From: Meloidogyne chitwoodi
Lineage: Eukaryota > Nematoda > Chromadorea > Rhabditida > Meloidogynidae
Length of the DNA: 64,000 bases
Direction: 5' to 3'
NCBI GenBank assembly: GCA_015183035.1
Contig: JACZZP010000011.1
Location: forward strand, 1,922,001 to 1,986,000
Shown: in pieces, positions 52,900 through 64,000 of the stretch
Numbering within the stretch: the stretch's first letter is position 1
Layout: the number at the start of each line of letters is the position of its first letter
Notes under the pieces: generated by a model
What the model was told of the DNA's origin: nothing
The model's database searches: none
Seen by the model: the letters and a program-made list of their open reading frames with translations, nothing else
Translations under genes and position numbers: made by a program

Positions 52900-54465
52900 T
52901 TATTTTTTCTTCTTTTTCAAATTTTTATAATTTTTTTCTTCTTTTATTTTTCTTTTATTATTACGTCCAATTACTTCAATTTGTGATGATGACTGATAAT
53001 TTATTTTTTTAAAATTATTAAACATTTTTGTTTTTGTATTTATTGCTGCATTAATACCAGCACTTAATACCAAAAAAAGTTTTCGTTGTTTTTGTGATTC
53101 TGGATTGTCAATAATTAATCCTCCCTTTTTTAATTAAATTAAAATAAATATTTAAAAATTAAATAAACCTGAAAACCAGCACGTGTAGCTTGTTGACAAA
53201 TTATTTCTGTTTGTAAATCACTTTCGGGGTAGAATCTTTAAAAATTTGGAAATTAATTTGTTATTTTAATTTTAATAAAATTCATTTAAAAAGACCCTTA
53301 GGTCCCCGAAGCACAAAAATAATCAAAAAATTGTTTAATAAAATTAAAAAAAATAAAACAAACTGAAAAACCGCTCTAGCAGAACGAGAAAGACATGCAA
53401 AAAGAGATTCAAAAAATTGCAGTAATCTTTTTTGTGGAACATCTTTTTTTGAATTTGAATGACAAAGCCATTGAATAACAGATATACTTATAGCCCCATC
53501 AAATACTCCAGGTTGAAAAGGCAAACCTGCACCAAAATCTAATTGAACAAAATCACTCATTTCTAATTGATTGCCTTCGTCTTCTTTTTGTTTTTCTTTA
53601 GCAACATCTTAAAAATTTACTTAAAAAATTATTTAAATGCGAACAAAAAATTTTTAAGGTATTTAAATGTTTTAATTCAAAATTAGAAAACTTTAACATT
53701 TTTTAGAAGAACTCAAAAAATCATTCTGACCTAAGCGGGTTCGAACCTCACCCCATCCCTTTAAGCAAAATTATCAATTTTGCACTTAACCAAGAAATGT
53801 AATTTGCAAAAGATCTAAATTATCAACTTTATTTTTCTATAAATTTTTACATTTTAAACTAAATTAAAAAGAAATTGAACCTAAAAAATAACTTTTAGTT
53901 GCGCTCAATTTTATAAATTAAAGGGGTCATGGGTTCGAATCCGCTCAGAGTCCAACTATTTTTAAAATAACCCTCCTCAACCAAAGATTGTTTAAAAATG
54001 TTAAACTTTGTTTTAAACTTTAAAGAAAATTTTTTTAGATGATTAAAAGGCCTATTTTTGCTTTTTAAAGAGAATTTAAGGTTTTTTTAATCTCTCAAAA
54101 AATAAATAACCAAAAATATTCTTTCTTTCTTAAAAAACAAATTAAAAAATAAAGAAAACCTAGCATTGGTCTACTTATATCAACACCAATCCAATTATGT
54201 CCATTTTGTTCAAGTACATCTCCACTTAATCCAGAACCACAACCAATGTCCAGTAACAATTTACGGCAATCATCATTGGGAATTTCTAGCAAATTATATG
54301 CTCTTTGAGTCAATTCAAATTGTATCTAAAATTAAATTTTAATAATAATAATTTGTTAATAAAAAACAAAAAAACTTGTTGAATTCTGCTATTTGATGTA
54401 TACTTTCTAGCCTCTTTTTCATTGTAATATTCTTCTGGTGGACCTTGATATTCTGGTTTACTCAT
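52900..54465 (-). CDS. bud23: 18S rRNA (guanine-N7) methyltransferase BUD23
   Basis: About seven exons on the minus strand. The start MSKPEYQGPPEEYYNEKEAR is typical of BUD23/WBSCR22. The SAM motif is LLLDIGCGSGLSGDVLE with WIGVDISRPML. FDGAISISVIQWLCHSN, LLQFFESLFACLSRSARAVF and a C-terminal IDNPESQKQRKLFLVLSAG follow the family. It ends in a lysine-rich tail. BUD23 modifies 18S rRNA in the small-subunit precursor with TRMT112. A 500-nt intron (about 53612-54160) carries two tRNA-like pieces. Complete. Confidence 0.9.
53729..53805 (-). repeat. tRNA-like sequence in BUD23 intron
   Basis: Minus strand: TTCTTGGTTAAGTGC (A box) and GAGGTTCGAACCC (B box, exact) at Leu/Ser-type spacing. On the plus strand at about 53930-53955 a separate B box, GGGTTCGAATCC, stands alone. 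Confidence 0.5.
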
Positions 54466-54920
54466 ATTTTTTAAATAAAATTATTTATAAAATTAAAATT
54501 AAAAAATAAAAATTTATAAAAATATTTTCAATTAGTAAAAAACAAATAAAAAAAAAATAAGTTAAATTTTATCAAAAATTGTATAAATTGTAAAAAAAAA
54601 TTAAAAGAATAAAGTTATACATAAATCATAAAATATATAATTTTTAAAAAATTAAAGCAGTTATATGAGAAATAAAAATATTTGATAACAATTAATTTAG
54701 GAATTTAAAGTTTTTTTGAAAAATAAAATAAAAACAGAATAAATTTTTTAGGATTTATAATAAAAAAATTTTTAAATGGAAATTAAGAGTTGTTAATTTT
54801 TAAAAGAAAAATTTGTTGATAATTTTTAAAAATTATGGACATTAAAAATAAATTTTTTCCTGAAAAAAAAGAATAAAAATAAATTAAAATTAAAAAAGAA
54901 TTTACAAATAAAGAGTAGAT

Positions 54921-57254
54921 CTAATTAGCCCAAGTTACATGTAAATTTTTAGAAAATTTTTTCTTCTTTAAAATAGAATTTAAACCACCAATTTGAGATT
55001 TTGACAATAAAACATTAGAATTTGAATCTTAAAAATAATTTAAAAAATCAAATTAAAAAAAATAACCGTTAAAGTCATAAAACATAGGCGAAGACATACA
55101 ACATCTAGACACCGTTCTATCTGACGACATAAAATTAAAAAATTAGATTAAAAATAAATAAAAAACTCAAAAATAATAATAAATTAAAACCACAAAAATT
55201 TGGATAAAAATATATTTTCAAAAATTGTAGTTTTTTTCAACATATATTAAAGAATAAATCTAAAAATCCCCCTTTTGTTAAAATTCCCTCAAAAAATATA
55301 AAAATTAATATACCATTGATTTTCCTTTTTTTCACCAACAGCCTCAGTAGATTTACTTCCACATTGTTTTTCTATTAGATATTGTAATTGGGCCCTTATA
55401 TCTTTCAACAACAGATCCTAAAAAATGAAAGATAAAAAATACATATAATTAAAAAACATGTTTCTCAGAAACGTCTTCTAACTTCTTGATACGTTCATTT
55501 TTTTCTTTATCAATTAGCTTTAAATTGACATTATTCTTTTGATAACCCTGAAAAAATACTTATTTTTTTTCTGAATAAATTAAATATCTGTTAATATTAT
55601 AAGGAACTAAAAATAAAAAAACTAAAAAATATTTTCAATTTTATTTTAATATATTTGGACATTCGATATTAGTTAAATGTTTTTCTTATAAATTCCAAAA
55701 CTATTTATTAAAATAATAAATTTTTTAACCTTGTTATTGAAATTGAGTGAAGAGCTGGTGGATTGGTTGAAAAATGAGGAATTAAATTTTGTTTTATCAC
55801 TTGTTTTGTAGTTATAAACATTTAGATGACCTATATGACCACCTTTATTATTTATAAAAATTGAAGATGGTTTGAGATTTTCTTTCAAAGCAAATTCGTT
55901 TTTACTAGAATTGAAATTTCCATGAAGACTAAAAAATATTAGTTGGTACTTAAATATTATCCCCCGGACTTTTTTCGGACAAGTTTTTGCGGACAAACAT
56001 CTTTACAGATAATAAACAACTAGAATTAAAAAATCAATCCAATTGTCAATATTTTTCCCAAGTAAGATAATTTATTCAAAAAACTTCTCCATCACCTATC
56101 ATTTTCATTCACATAACCTGTAAAATAGCTATAGAGGAAAGAGGGAAGACAAATTAATATTTATCCGCAAAAAGTCCGGGGATAATACGTAAGGTACATA
56201 TTAGTTGTAAAAAAATTTTTTTATTGATAGTTTAAAGGCAAACCTAGTTGGAATGTGTATTTCCTTTAAAATAAAAAATAATAATAAAATTTTTAAAATA
56301 AATTTTTAACCTCTTGTACTGATATTTTCTCATAATTTGATGATCGAATAGAAGATAAGACCTCAAAAGAATTATTAAATTCATTCTCCAAATTTCCTCG
56401 ATGGACGCTAAAAAACAAGTATTAGTAAATTGTAAATTAACTTTAATTTAAAAAAGTTAACCATAAATGTCCACTTGAACTAAAAAAATGTTGTGCTAGA
56501 TGTTCAGAATCTTTGTTATTATTTTTTTGTTGTTCAGATAAATAGTTTTTGTTAGAAATCCTTTTTTTTTGTTTCAAATTCTCTACCTTTAAATTTAAAA
56601 AATAAGGAATTTTTAAAATAAATATGTAACCTGTTTAACTGAATGTTTATAAAACCCAGTATCAATATTAAGTGGAAAAACTTTGTCAATTTCCTCATCA
56701 GAGAAGTCATCTACAATTTGCTCATCCTTATTAACAGAAACAATTGTTTTTGAGTTGGCTTTTAATAATTTTTCTGTATTTTTAGTAGACATGGCTGAAT
56801 TGTTACGATAAGTTGTCAGATTATTTTTAGATGGAAACTTAATCTAAAATATAAATTTAATAATTTATTTAAAACAATTTTTAAGCCAAAAATAAAATTT
56901 AGTGTCTTAAATTCCAGAAAAAAAATAAAAAAGAGCAGTAATGCACAATGACTTGGTCTCTTTTCATATAAATGTATAAAGATCTAATATAAAAAACCAA
57001 TGCAGTTAGCAAGAGGAAATTTATTTTAAAAAAGCCCAATTAGTATTAAAAGCACAAAAAACCTTTTGAACTTCTGGAAGCTGAGTGATAAATGGATCAG
57101 AATTATTTTGACCAAACATGAGAGAATTGACAGATTTTGCTCTTCTCATCCCATGTAATATTCCAGTGCTTACCTCCGAGATTATTCCAACAAATGATGG
57201 ATGGGATGCATTAGAATCACTGTCGCCTTCACTATGGTGTATATGAGAATGCAT
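54921..57254 (-). CDS. SILK-motif protein G1, paralogue of G2
   Basis: About ten short exons on the minus strand. Exon 1 (57254 to about 57064) begins MHSHIHHSEGDSDSNASHPS and ends ITQLPEVQK, and is clearly homologous to exon 1 of G2. Middle exons are polar and low in complexity, with short coiled-coil stretches (LKLIDKEKNERIKKLEDV, DLLLKDIRAQLQYLIEKQ). The last exon gives NSILKKKKFSKNLHVTWAN: a SILK motif then HVTW, a weakened RVxF. No enzyme domain. It may be a phosphatase-docking or scaffold protein; this rests on the motifs only. An intron near 55958-56193 holds a foldback element. Minor exon edges are uncertain. Confidence 0.55.
55958..56193. repeat. Foldback element in G1 intron
   Basis: TATTATCCCCCGGACTTTTT and the inverse AAAAAGTCCGGGGATAATA bound about 190 nt. 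The left arm continues into GGACAAGTTTTTGCGGACAA, a variant of the TGTCCGCAAG double motif. Confidence 0.6.
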
Positions 57255-57942
57255 GGCAGGAAAAGCAAAAAAACAAAAATGTAATTGTCAGAATCTGAAA
57301 TTAGATAAAATAAAAAAAAATAATTAAAAAACAATTTTAAAATTTTGTTAAATGAATTTATTTAACAAGATGAAAAAATAAAAACATTAAAGTCAAAATG
57401 TTTATCCGCAAAAAACTAAGGCAACAAATGTGTTAATGTAAGTGAATTATACATATTTATATACTTTTGAAACTTTATTTTTTAAGTTCTGGTATAGTTA
57501 CTCAAAACAATGAATTATATTTTTCACCAAAAAATAAAATGGCAGAAAGTAAAGTAAAAAGTTCGATATTAAAACTTTTAAAGACAAAAATCAGCAATTA
57601 TTGCACGCAACTATTTTATACTTTTAAAATTATTTTGAAGACAAAAATCAAACAATTTTTAAATTTTTCCCAAAATGATTATATATAATGCTGAATGGGG
57701 AAGATTCTCAAACACAGAAACCCTCAGACTAATTTAGCGATAGGCAAAATGAAGAAATAAAAAAGAAGAAAACACACGGCAAAACAACGTTTGAACTCAT
57801 TTGACGGAGAGGTAGATAAATGTCTAAATGCGCTGTCCAATCTGGTAAGTTAAGCAGCGGTGAGAGAAAGTGGAAAAAATAGAAAAAGAGGATGGTCATC
57901 ATTGCAAAAAGAATACCAGAACTTTTATTTTCAAATATTTAT
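57255..57942. other. Spacer between G2 and G1
   Basis: AT-rich, with a single TTATCCGCAAAAA piece near 57400. The plus-strand open frame at 57467-57688 has no domain or conserved composition and is not supported. Bases 57850-57935 precede the G2 stop on the other strand. Confidence 0.4.
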
Positions 57943-60495
57943 TTAACGGCGAGTAATATTAGAAGAAGAACTTGTAGGAATATGTTGAAATATTGATGTT
58001 GGGTTAGATTTTAGATTTATACGTGAATTTGTTCGTTTAGCTTTTTTAAGTTGATTTTGATTTGATTGCCATTTTATTGTATAGTCAACACGACGATGAT
58101 CCTCCTTAATTATTTAAAAAAATTTAAATTTAAAAAATTAAAATATTTAAAAATTAAAAAGACACAAAAAATAAAAACATTTTTTAGAGTAAATAATAAT
58201 ATTTAAAATGTTAAAAAAATTAACCGAACGAACAGATGGTGAGCTAAAAGCCACACGAGGTAATTCCACTCTACTATTAGCCCCAGCAGTTGCTCTTGTT
58301 GTAGGTAATGTTTTCTTCTTTAAAATAGATGTTGGAGGACGAGGAGCAACAGGAGAAGGAAGACGATCACGAGTCAAATTATTATTAGTAATAAAAGAAT
58401 TCTTTTCGAGTTCGTCTTGTTCAAGTAGATGTTCTTCAAATTGACGACGACGAGCATCTAATTTATGTTCACTGTTTAAAAGTCCCAACTGAAAAAATAA
58501 AAAAAAAAACAAATTATATTTTTTCTAAAATTGCTGCTCGTCCTTTCGTTTCTCAGTTACGGACGTTTGGACGCGTAAAGGAAAAGAACCAAAAACAAAT
58601 TTTTCGAAAAAAAAATTAATAATTAAAAAAAACCTCTTTCACTTCCAGTATACTCTTCTCATCATAACGTTTCCAATATGCACTAAGTTTGGCTTGATTA
58701 GTTTCATTCTCGCCAATTCTCTTTACCAAACCTTCAAGATAAATACTAAAAATTAAATAAAAATTAATTTAAAAAATAAATTTAAAAAAAAAACCGTCTA
58801 TAATATCTCGGTCCAAGTGCCCAACTATCCACATTAATAGGAGGAGGCAATGGGGGTGGTCGTTGATAACCAAGTGGTGATAAAGAAGGCAAATATGATC
58901 GTGGCTTAAATTTTGAATTTAATGTAGACATTTTTTGAGAAGAAGAAGAAGAAAGTAGAGACGCTGAACGATGCAAATTATTGTTACAATTATTTTTGAA
59001 TTTTTCAAATGTTGGTCTGTTGCCATTATTTTCTAAAATATCATCCGTTTGAATTTGTTTATCATGACGGAAAGAAATATTAGGAAGATTTTGTTGTTTT
59101 GTAGTTGTAGTGGTTGTTTGTATAGGTATCTATGCATAATTAATTAATTATTTAGAATTAAAAAATTTTAAAATAAAAGTCAAAAATCATAAAAATATCA
59201 ACCAGATCCACTCAAAAAAAAACAAAAAATCAAAATTTTAAAGATCTCTAATTCATTAACATTTTACCCTCTAATTTATTAATTAAAAAACAAAAAAATT
59301 TCAAAAAAAATAAAAAATTTTAAAATAAATACCCCAACAGTTTGTTGATATCCTTGTTTTTGTTGATACTTCTGTCCATTCAAATTTTGTTGATTTGAAT
59401 AATTACCAAATTGAGGAGTATCACGTCGTAAAGGTAAGTCAGCTTCATAATCTTAAAAAAAAATAAAATAAATTTTCTAATAAATTTTAACAAATATAAA
59501 CCTTTATTAAGAGGATTATAAACATGTTTATATGATGATCCAGCTCTTTGAACTTCCAATTCACGCGAACTAGTGATTCGACTTTCAGGTGGCCTTTAAA
59601 ATATAAATTGTATTAAATGTAATTTTTTAATATTTTATTAAATAAAATTATTATTCAGAGAGAATTTTCCTTTTATTAAAAATAATGTTAAATGTTCTCT
59701 GATGAACAGCTACAAAAATTGTGAATTTGCAATATTTTGAAAAAAGAAAATTTAAATGTTTCAAATGTTCGCCCTATTGTCAAAATTAAAATAAAATCAA
59801 ACCCAAACACAACACGCCAAGGTAGATTAATAAGTTTTTCCAATTTGGTTGCTGCATCTCCAGGATGTGGATGATTTTGAATTTTCAATCTAAGTTGGCG
59901 AATTTCCGAGTCTTCAGAAAAAGGACTATAAGTCCTATTTGGCGGTGTCTGTTCTTGTTTATTTGCTGCAACCAAATTAATTCGTGACTTTTCCGCAGAT
60001 ACTTGCCCAGTAGTCTTAGGAGTTGTATTGAAAATATTATTGTTTGTACGAGTAGTAGAAGGAAAAATTTTAGGTGGATATTGATTCTGAAATACATTAA
60101 TTTAACATTTCATTTTAAACAAAAATTAAAAAAAAAAAGAATTTATAAAATTGGGGCTTTAACTCTACAAAACTGCAAGAGAAAGCAGGGGCGCCACAAG
60201 AAACTTTTAACTTTGTCCACGTTAGAATAAGTCTAACGAACTAACAGACACATAATCAGTCCAAAAATTTACCCCAAATAATAATAAAGAAAACCTCTTT
60301 TGCTGCAGATTCTTTACGCGGTGTAACAAACGGACTGGCACTATAATTATGTCTAGACAGAACAGAATTGATAGATCTTCGCCTTCTACCACCACCACAA
60401 GTGCTGGGAATCACATCAGAAATTCGGCCTTCAAACGATGGATGGGATGCATTAGAATCACTGTCTCCTTCACTGTATTTAATAAAGGAATGCAT
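57943..60495 (-). CDS. SILK/RVxF protein G2
   Basis: About eight exons on the minus strand, all in phase. Exon 1 (60495-60295): MHSFIKYSEGDSDSNASHPS, then RRRRSINS. Exon 2: PFSEDSEIRQLRLKIQ and LEKLINLPWRVVFG. Further exons: SSYKHVYNPLNK; NYSNQQNL; a P-rich YQRPPPLPPPINVDSWALGP followed by YYRRIYLEGLVKRIGENETN; a coiled coil (DARRRQFEEHLLEQDELEKN); SILKKKT and, about 20 residues on, RVAFSS. The end is basic (SSSSNITRR). SILK followed by RVxF is the docking arrangement of protein phosphatase 1 regulators. Homologous to G1 over exon 1 and to the chimera at 31.3-33.1 kb from NYSN to the RVxF motif. I do not recognise the family. Confidence 0.65.
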
Positions 60496-62504
60496 TTAAA
60501 TAATAAATAGATTGTTAGCAGAAAAATGCTGAAAATTAAATTAAAAATAAAGAAAAAAGTGTTGGATAAAACGCGATAAATTAGGCCACATTAAACGTAT
60601 TTAAATTTTTTTAAATCAATAGAACAATAAAGGCATTATTTTCGGACGTTTTCCTAGTTAAAATAAAGGTCTCAATTTATTGCGTATAAATAGAAAAAAA
60701 AGAAAGAATTTATTCAATTCACATAAGGATTACTTTTTTCATCCTTAACCAGTTTTTGACTTTTTTGAGTTAAAAATAATGAGGAATGAATGAAAAAAGA
60801 GAAATTGACGAAAACATTTTTATAGGAGGAAAAAGAAAAACGACTCTTTTTAGTAATTTAAATAAAGAAATTTACACTAAAAAAAGAAATTCGTTCCAAT
60901 TAATTTTTCACAAAAAAAAAAATAACTTAAATTCTCTTTTTTTTAATTTTAAAAATAAAAACAATTTAAAAGATTAATTAAACTTAAAGAAAAATAATAA
61001 AGCAAAAAAATTATCTTTAAAAACGAAAAAAAAAAGTAAAAAAAACGTTTTCTTATCGTCATTTACCCCCCTTCAATGTTTTGAATAATTATTTCCCTTT
61101 TTTTACCACTCTCTAACCTTTACATACAAGCAGACAAAAGAAAAAAGAGAGAGACTATTGATATGTTGGATACATTTATTAATTTCCTCAAAAATCACAA
61201 CTAGACATTTTGCCATCGCGTCAATTTGTCAATTAGAGTAAAATTGGACATTTTGTAACAATTATATATAAACGTTTTTAATTATTTTGGATTACTTAAT
61301 TTTTAGTTTAGATGGTATTTTCTAATCTTTTTTAGTCCGAAAAAATTATTAAATGTTAATTATTGATAAATAAAATATTTAATTATCAAAAAAAAAAAAT
61401 AATTTTAAAAATTTTATGAATTTATTATTTAAAAATATATATTATTTACATAATAAAATAAATAAAAAATAATACATAATTTTTTTTGGACAAAAAAAAT
61501 TTTTTTTTAAATGGCATGCCAAATATTTTGTAAAAATATTTTATTAATTTGGCTTAATCTCCCTGAGAACATTAACGCCTGGTAAATTTTGAGTGAGGTT
61601 AATAAAAACGGAGAGAAATTTTTTAAATATTTTTAATAAAAAAGACAAAGTTTAAAAATTAATTTTTTTAAAATTAATTTAAAAAATATCCAAAATATCA
61701 ATAAAATTAAAAATTAAAATATTTTTAATTTTACTAACTTTGCCTCTTTTAAATTGAAACATGGAAATATATTTAAATTAAAAAAATGAAAGAATATCTT
61801 TGAATAAAAATAACTGAAAGATTCAAATTGTAGAAGATATGTGAAAAAGAGAAATTAATAGAGAACAAAAAATAGCAAAATAAAATAATAAATAAATATC
61901 ATAATATCTAAATAATAAAATTAATATCGAGAAAATATTAAAGAAATATTAAAAAATAAATAAATCTGACGGAAATTTATGAGAGGAATTTTTTTTAAAA
62001 ATTAAAAAAATTAAAAAATATTTTTTTTAAATTACTGTCAGAATTTAATAAATAAATTAAATAAATATATCAATACATAAAAGTCAATAATTTCTAGCGA
62101 GGTTCTGTTGATTTGTAAAATTAAATGAAAGCTCTCTCTTTAAGCCTTTAAAATTAAATATAATTGTAATTTAATTACAAATTGTATTTTTTAATTTTTT
62201 AAAGTTGGTCAAGTTTTGTTTTACACGCTCGTTTAAAAAGACTTTTTAAGTGAAATGTTGCTTCATTTACTGAAATTCTTCTTGGCAGAATAATATTCTG
62301 AAATTTTACAATTGTAATTTTGTATTAAAAAAACTTTGAATTCTGTATTTTGAGAATAATTGCAATTAACAGAAAATTACAACTTTCCGGAAAAATACAA
62401 CTTTACGGAAAAAATAAAAAATACAATTTTCTGGAAAGAATATACTCCTTAAAAAAATACAACTTTCCGGAAAAATTTAAAATGTATTTTTCTGTATTTT
62501 TTAT
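60496..62504. other. Intergenic, AT-rich
   Basis: No supported gene. Bases 62370-62485 contain five variants of ACAACTTTCCGGAAAAA in mixed spacing, which look like a degenerate repeat. A short plus-strand frame at 60786-60977 is lysine/asparagine-rich and not convincing. Confidence 0.45.
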
Positions 62505-64000
62505 TTTATTCTCTCACCTTTTCACTTGTAAGTATCTCCTTTTTAATTTTTGTATTTTCTTCATTTTCTGCTTTATTTCTCTTTCTTCGTCTAAATTCCC
62601 TTTCAATTTTTGCTTCTTTTTTATCTTTAGTCAACAACATTTCACTTCTAGCCCATTGAATTGTACGAGAATCAATGCAATCATTTACTTAATTAATTAA
62701 ATAATTTTTTAAATTAAATAAAATTAATTTTTTTAATTAAAAAAATTATTTTTTTTTAAAAACCAACCAAATTGAAAACGAACATGTGGTCGAAATTCGA
62801 AACAAGTAATTTTTATATTATTTTTTTCTTCCAATGATTTTCTTCCGTTTTGTTTATTTTTAGTTTCATTGTGAGTACAGCGTATATGATCACGCAATGT
62901 TCCTACTTTAGAAAAACGAAGAAAACATCCTTCAAACAAACATTTATGAGGGCGAGATTTAGGAGCATGTCTAAAAAGCAAATGGTTGAGTAGCCAGTCA
63001 AGCTAAAAAGGAGAAAAAAAAAATAAATTTAAAAAATAAATTAAAAAAAAACCTTTTTTTGTGCATCCCCTCGTCTAGGGTATTGCTCACATTTACGCCT
63101 AAAAATATTTAAAAAATGAAATAAAATTTGAATTTAAATAAAAAACCATTGACAACGAAAACGCTCTTTTACATTTTCAATTGATATGTTGCTACCACAC
63201 CTTCGCCTTTTAAGTTCACAACCATTCTTTTGCTGTTTTTCAATTTCGCGTTGTTCGGCAATAACCCATTTTGTTAAAGCATCAACGTGCGCCTAAAAGA
63301 ATTTTCTGATATTAATTTTTGAATTTTCTGATTTTTGTATTTTATGATTTTTGTATTTTTTAATTTTGTATTTTCTGGTTTTTTGTATTTTCTGTTTTTT
63401 TGTATTTTCTGGTTTTTGAATTTTCTGATTTTTGTATTTTTTAATTTTGTATTTTCTGGTTTTTTGTATTTTCTGGTTTTTGTATTTTCTGGTTTTTTGT
63501 ATTTTCTGGTTTTTTGTATTTTCTGGTTTTTTGTATTTTATTTGATTTTCATGTATTTTTCTAATAATATTAATTTGAAAGATTCACCAAAGTCAAATGA
63601 TCATATAACCCATCTTCATCATGAAACATTTCCTTACAACTTGCCCAACGACAAGGAATCTTTCCATTTTTTAGTTTTTGTGGAGATTTTTGGTCTTCTT
63701 GATCAGATTGAGTATCCTCTTTATTTGATTCATTTTGATTATCTGATTCAATGTTTTCTTCACATTCATTTATTTGAGTATTATTTTCTTCTAGGGAAGA
63801 ACAAGAAACATCATCTTTGAGATCAAAAGAAAAATAGTTCAATGAAGAAACGGAGGGTGAGTTTTTTGTATTTTCATCTAATTCAGTGGTTGTATTTTCC
63901 TAAATTTTGTGATTTAATGTTATTCTGAGTTTTGAATTTTTTAAGTTTTTGACTTTTGTATTTTTTAAATTCTATTTTTGTATTTTTCAAGTTTCTGATT
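62505..64000 (-). CDS. C2H2 zinc-finger protein, partial (AEBP2/GLI-like spacing)
   Basis: Runs off the right edge on the minus strand, so the 5' end is missing. The rightmost exon is acidic (NESNKEDTQSDQEDQKS) and leads into the first finger, IPCRWASCKEMFHDEDGLYD then H-x-x-H across the intron. The next exon has a basic linker (KRRRCGSN) and ERFRCQW, starting a second finger completed by a Cys-containing exon at 63070-63100 and by WLLNHLLFRHAP. The third finger is HKCLFEGCFLRFSKVGTLRD with H-x4-H. Cys-x4-Cys spacing and three consecutive fingers recall AEBP2/jing or GLI-type proteins. A lysine/arginine-rich helical exon (62520-62685) follows. The 3' end is uncertain. Likely a nuclear regulator. 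Confidence 0.6.
63315..63560. repeat. Tandem TGTATTTTCTGGTTTTT repeat in intron
   Basis: About a dozen 16-18-nt units with small variations, in an intron of the zinc-finger gene. The open frames across it are low complexity. Similar units resume near 63905-63990. Confidence 0.75.

Noticed and set aside
57467..57688. Small plus-strand protein
   Set aside because: Lysine/threonine/isoleucine-rich AT-derived frame with no conserved feature, in the spacer between two minus-strand genes.
63335..63820. Phe-rich 161-codon plus-strand frame
   Set aside because: It reads across the tandem TGTATTTTCTGG repeat and antisense to a zinc-finger exon.

Overview
The window is nuclear DNA of a nematode, very AT-rich, with genes split into many short exons by introns that are mostly 30-60 nt. 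Acceptors end in TTTTTAG or TTTTAAG. The gene set (DLD, LYAR, sirtuin, BUD23, TMEM258, acetyl-CoA synthetase, CNBP) is animal. A root-knot nematode (Meloidogyne) or close relative is my best guess; this is inference from composition, intron style and gene content, not from a search.

Layout. 0.7-3.7 kb (+): a mosaic gene joining EGF-like exons, a coiled coil, a zinc-finger-like exon and a GIY-YIG-like exon, with a hAT MITE inside an exon. 4.6-5.7 kb (-): a BED zinc-finger protein. 6.3-7.5 kb: a hAT-type element with intact target duplication. 8.3-11.0 kb (-): an EGF-bearing type I membrane protein with a Merlin element 36 bp upstream of its ATG. 12.9-15.9 kb (-): mitochondrial dihydrolipoyl dehydrogenase. 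16.4-16.7 kb (-): a small SSNA1-like coiled coil. 17.1-19.4 kb (+): helical-family pair A1-B1. 19.9-20.8 kb (+): LYAR. 22.3-23.5 kb (+): a Myb/SANT-like protein. 24.3-26.1 kb (+): a CNBP-derived zinc-knuckle chimera. 26.7-29.7 kb (+): SIR-2.1. 30.0-33.6 kb (+): a chimera of an eIF2D N-terminus, a SILK/RVxF protein and pieces of sir-2.1. 33.8-36.0 kb (+): a Bin3/MePCE methyltransferase. 36.7-38.3 kb (+): the second pair, A2-B2. 39.4-40.3 kb (-): CNBP. 42.0-43.8 kb (+): a short-chain dehydrogenase homologue that has lost its cofactor motif. 45.5-50.8 kb (+): acetyl-CoA synthetase. 51.0-51.6 kb: a palindromic element. 52.0-52.4 kb (+): TMEM258. 52.9-54.5 kb (-): BUD23. 54.9-57.3 and 57.9-60.5 kb (-): two paralogous SILK-motif proteins, G1 and G2. 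62.5-64.0 kb (-): part of a C2H2 zinc-finger gene.

The most notable property is local reuse of exons. Several genes share modules with others in the same 64 kb: the BED and Myb-like proteins share a C-terminal tail; CNBP has given rise to a chimera; sir-2.1 has donated a 315-bp exon-intron-exon block, identical base for base, to its downstream neighbour; that neighbour is also a paralogue of G2; and the A-B pair is duplicated together with flanking sequence. Four proteins (LYAR, the 30-kb chimera, G1 and G2) carry a SILK motif followed by an RVxF-like motif, the arrangement of protein phosphatase 1 docking partners.

Introns and spacers are full of small DNA transposons (hAT, Merlin-like, TA-flanked MITEs), foldback sequences and tRNA-like pieces. 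In several cases target-site duplications, or an empty site in a paralogue, can be read directly. Exon boundaries were placed by eye and are approximate unless noted.
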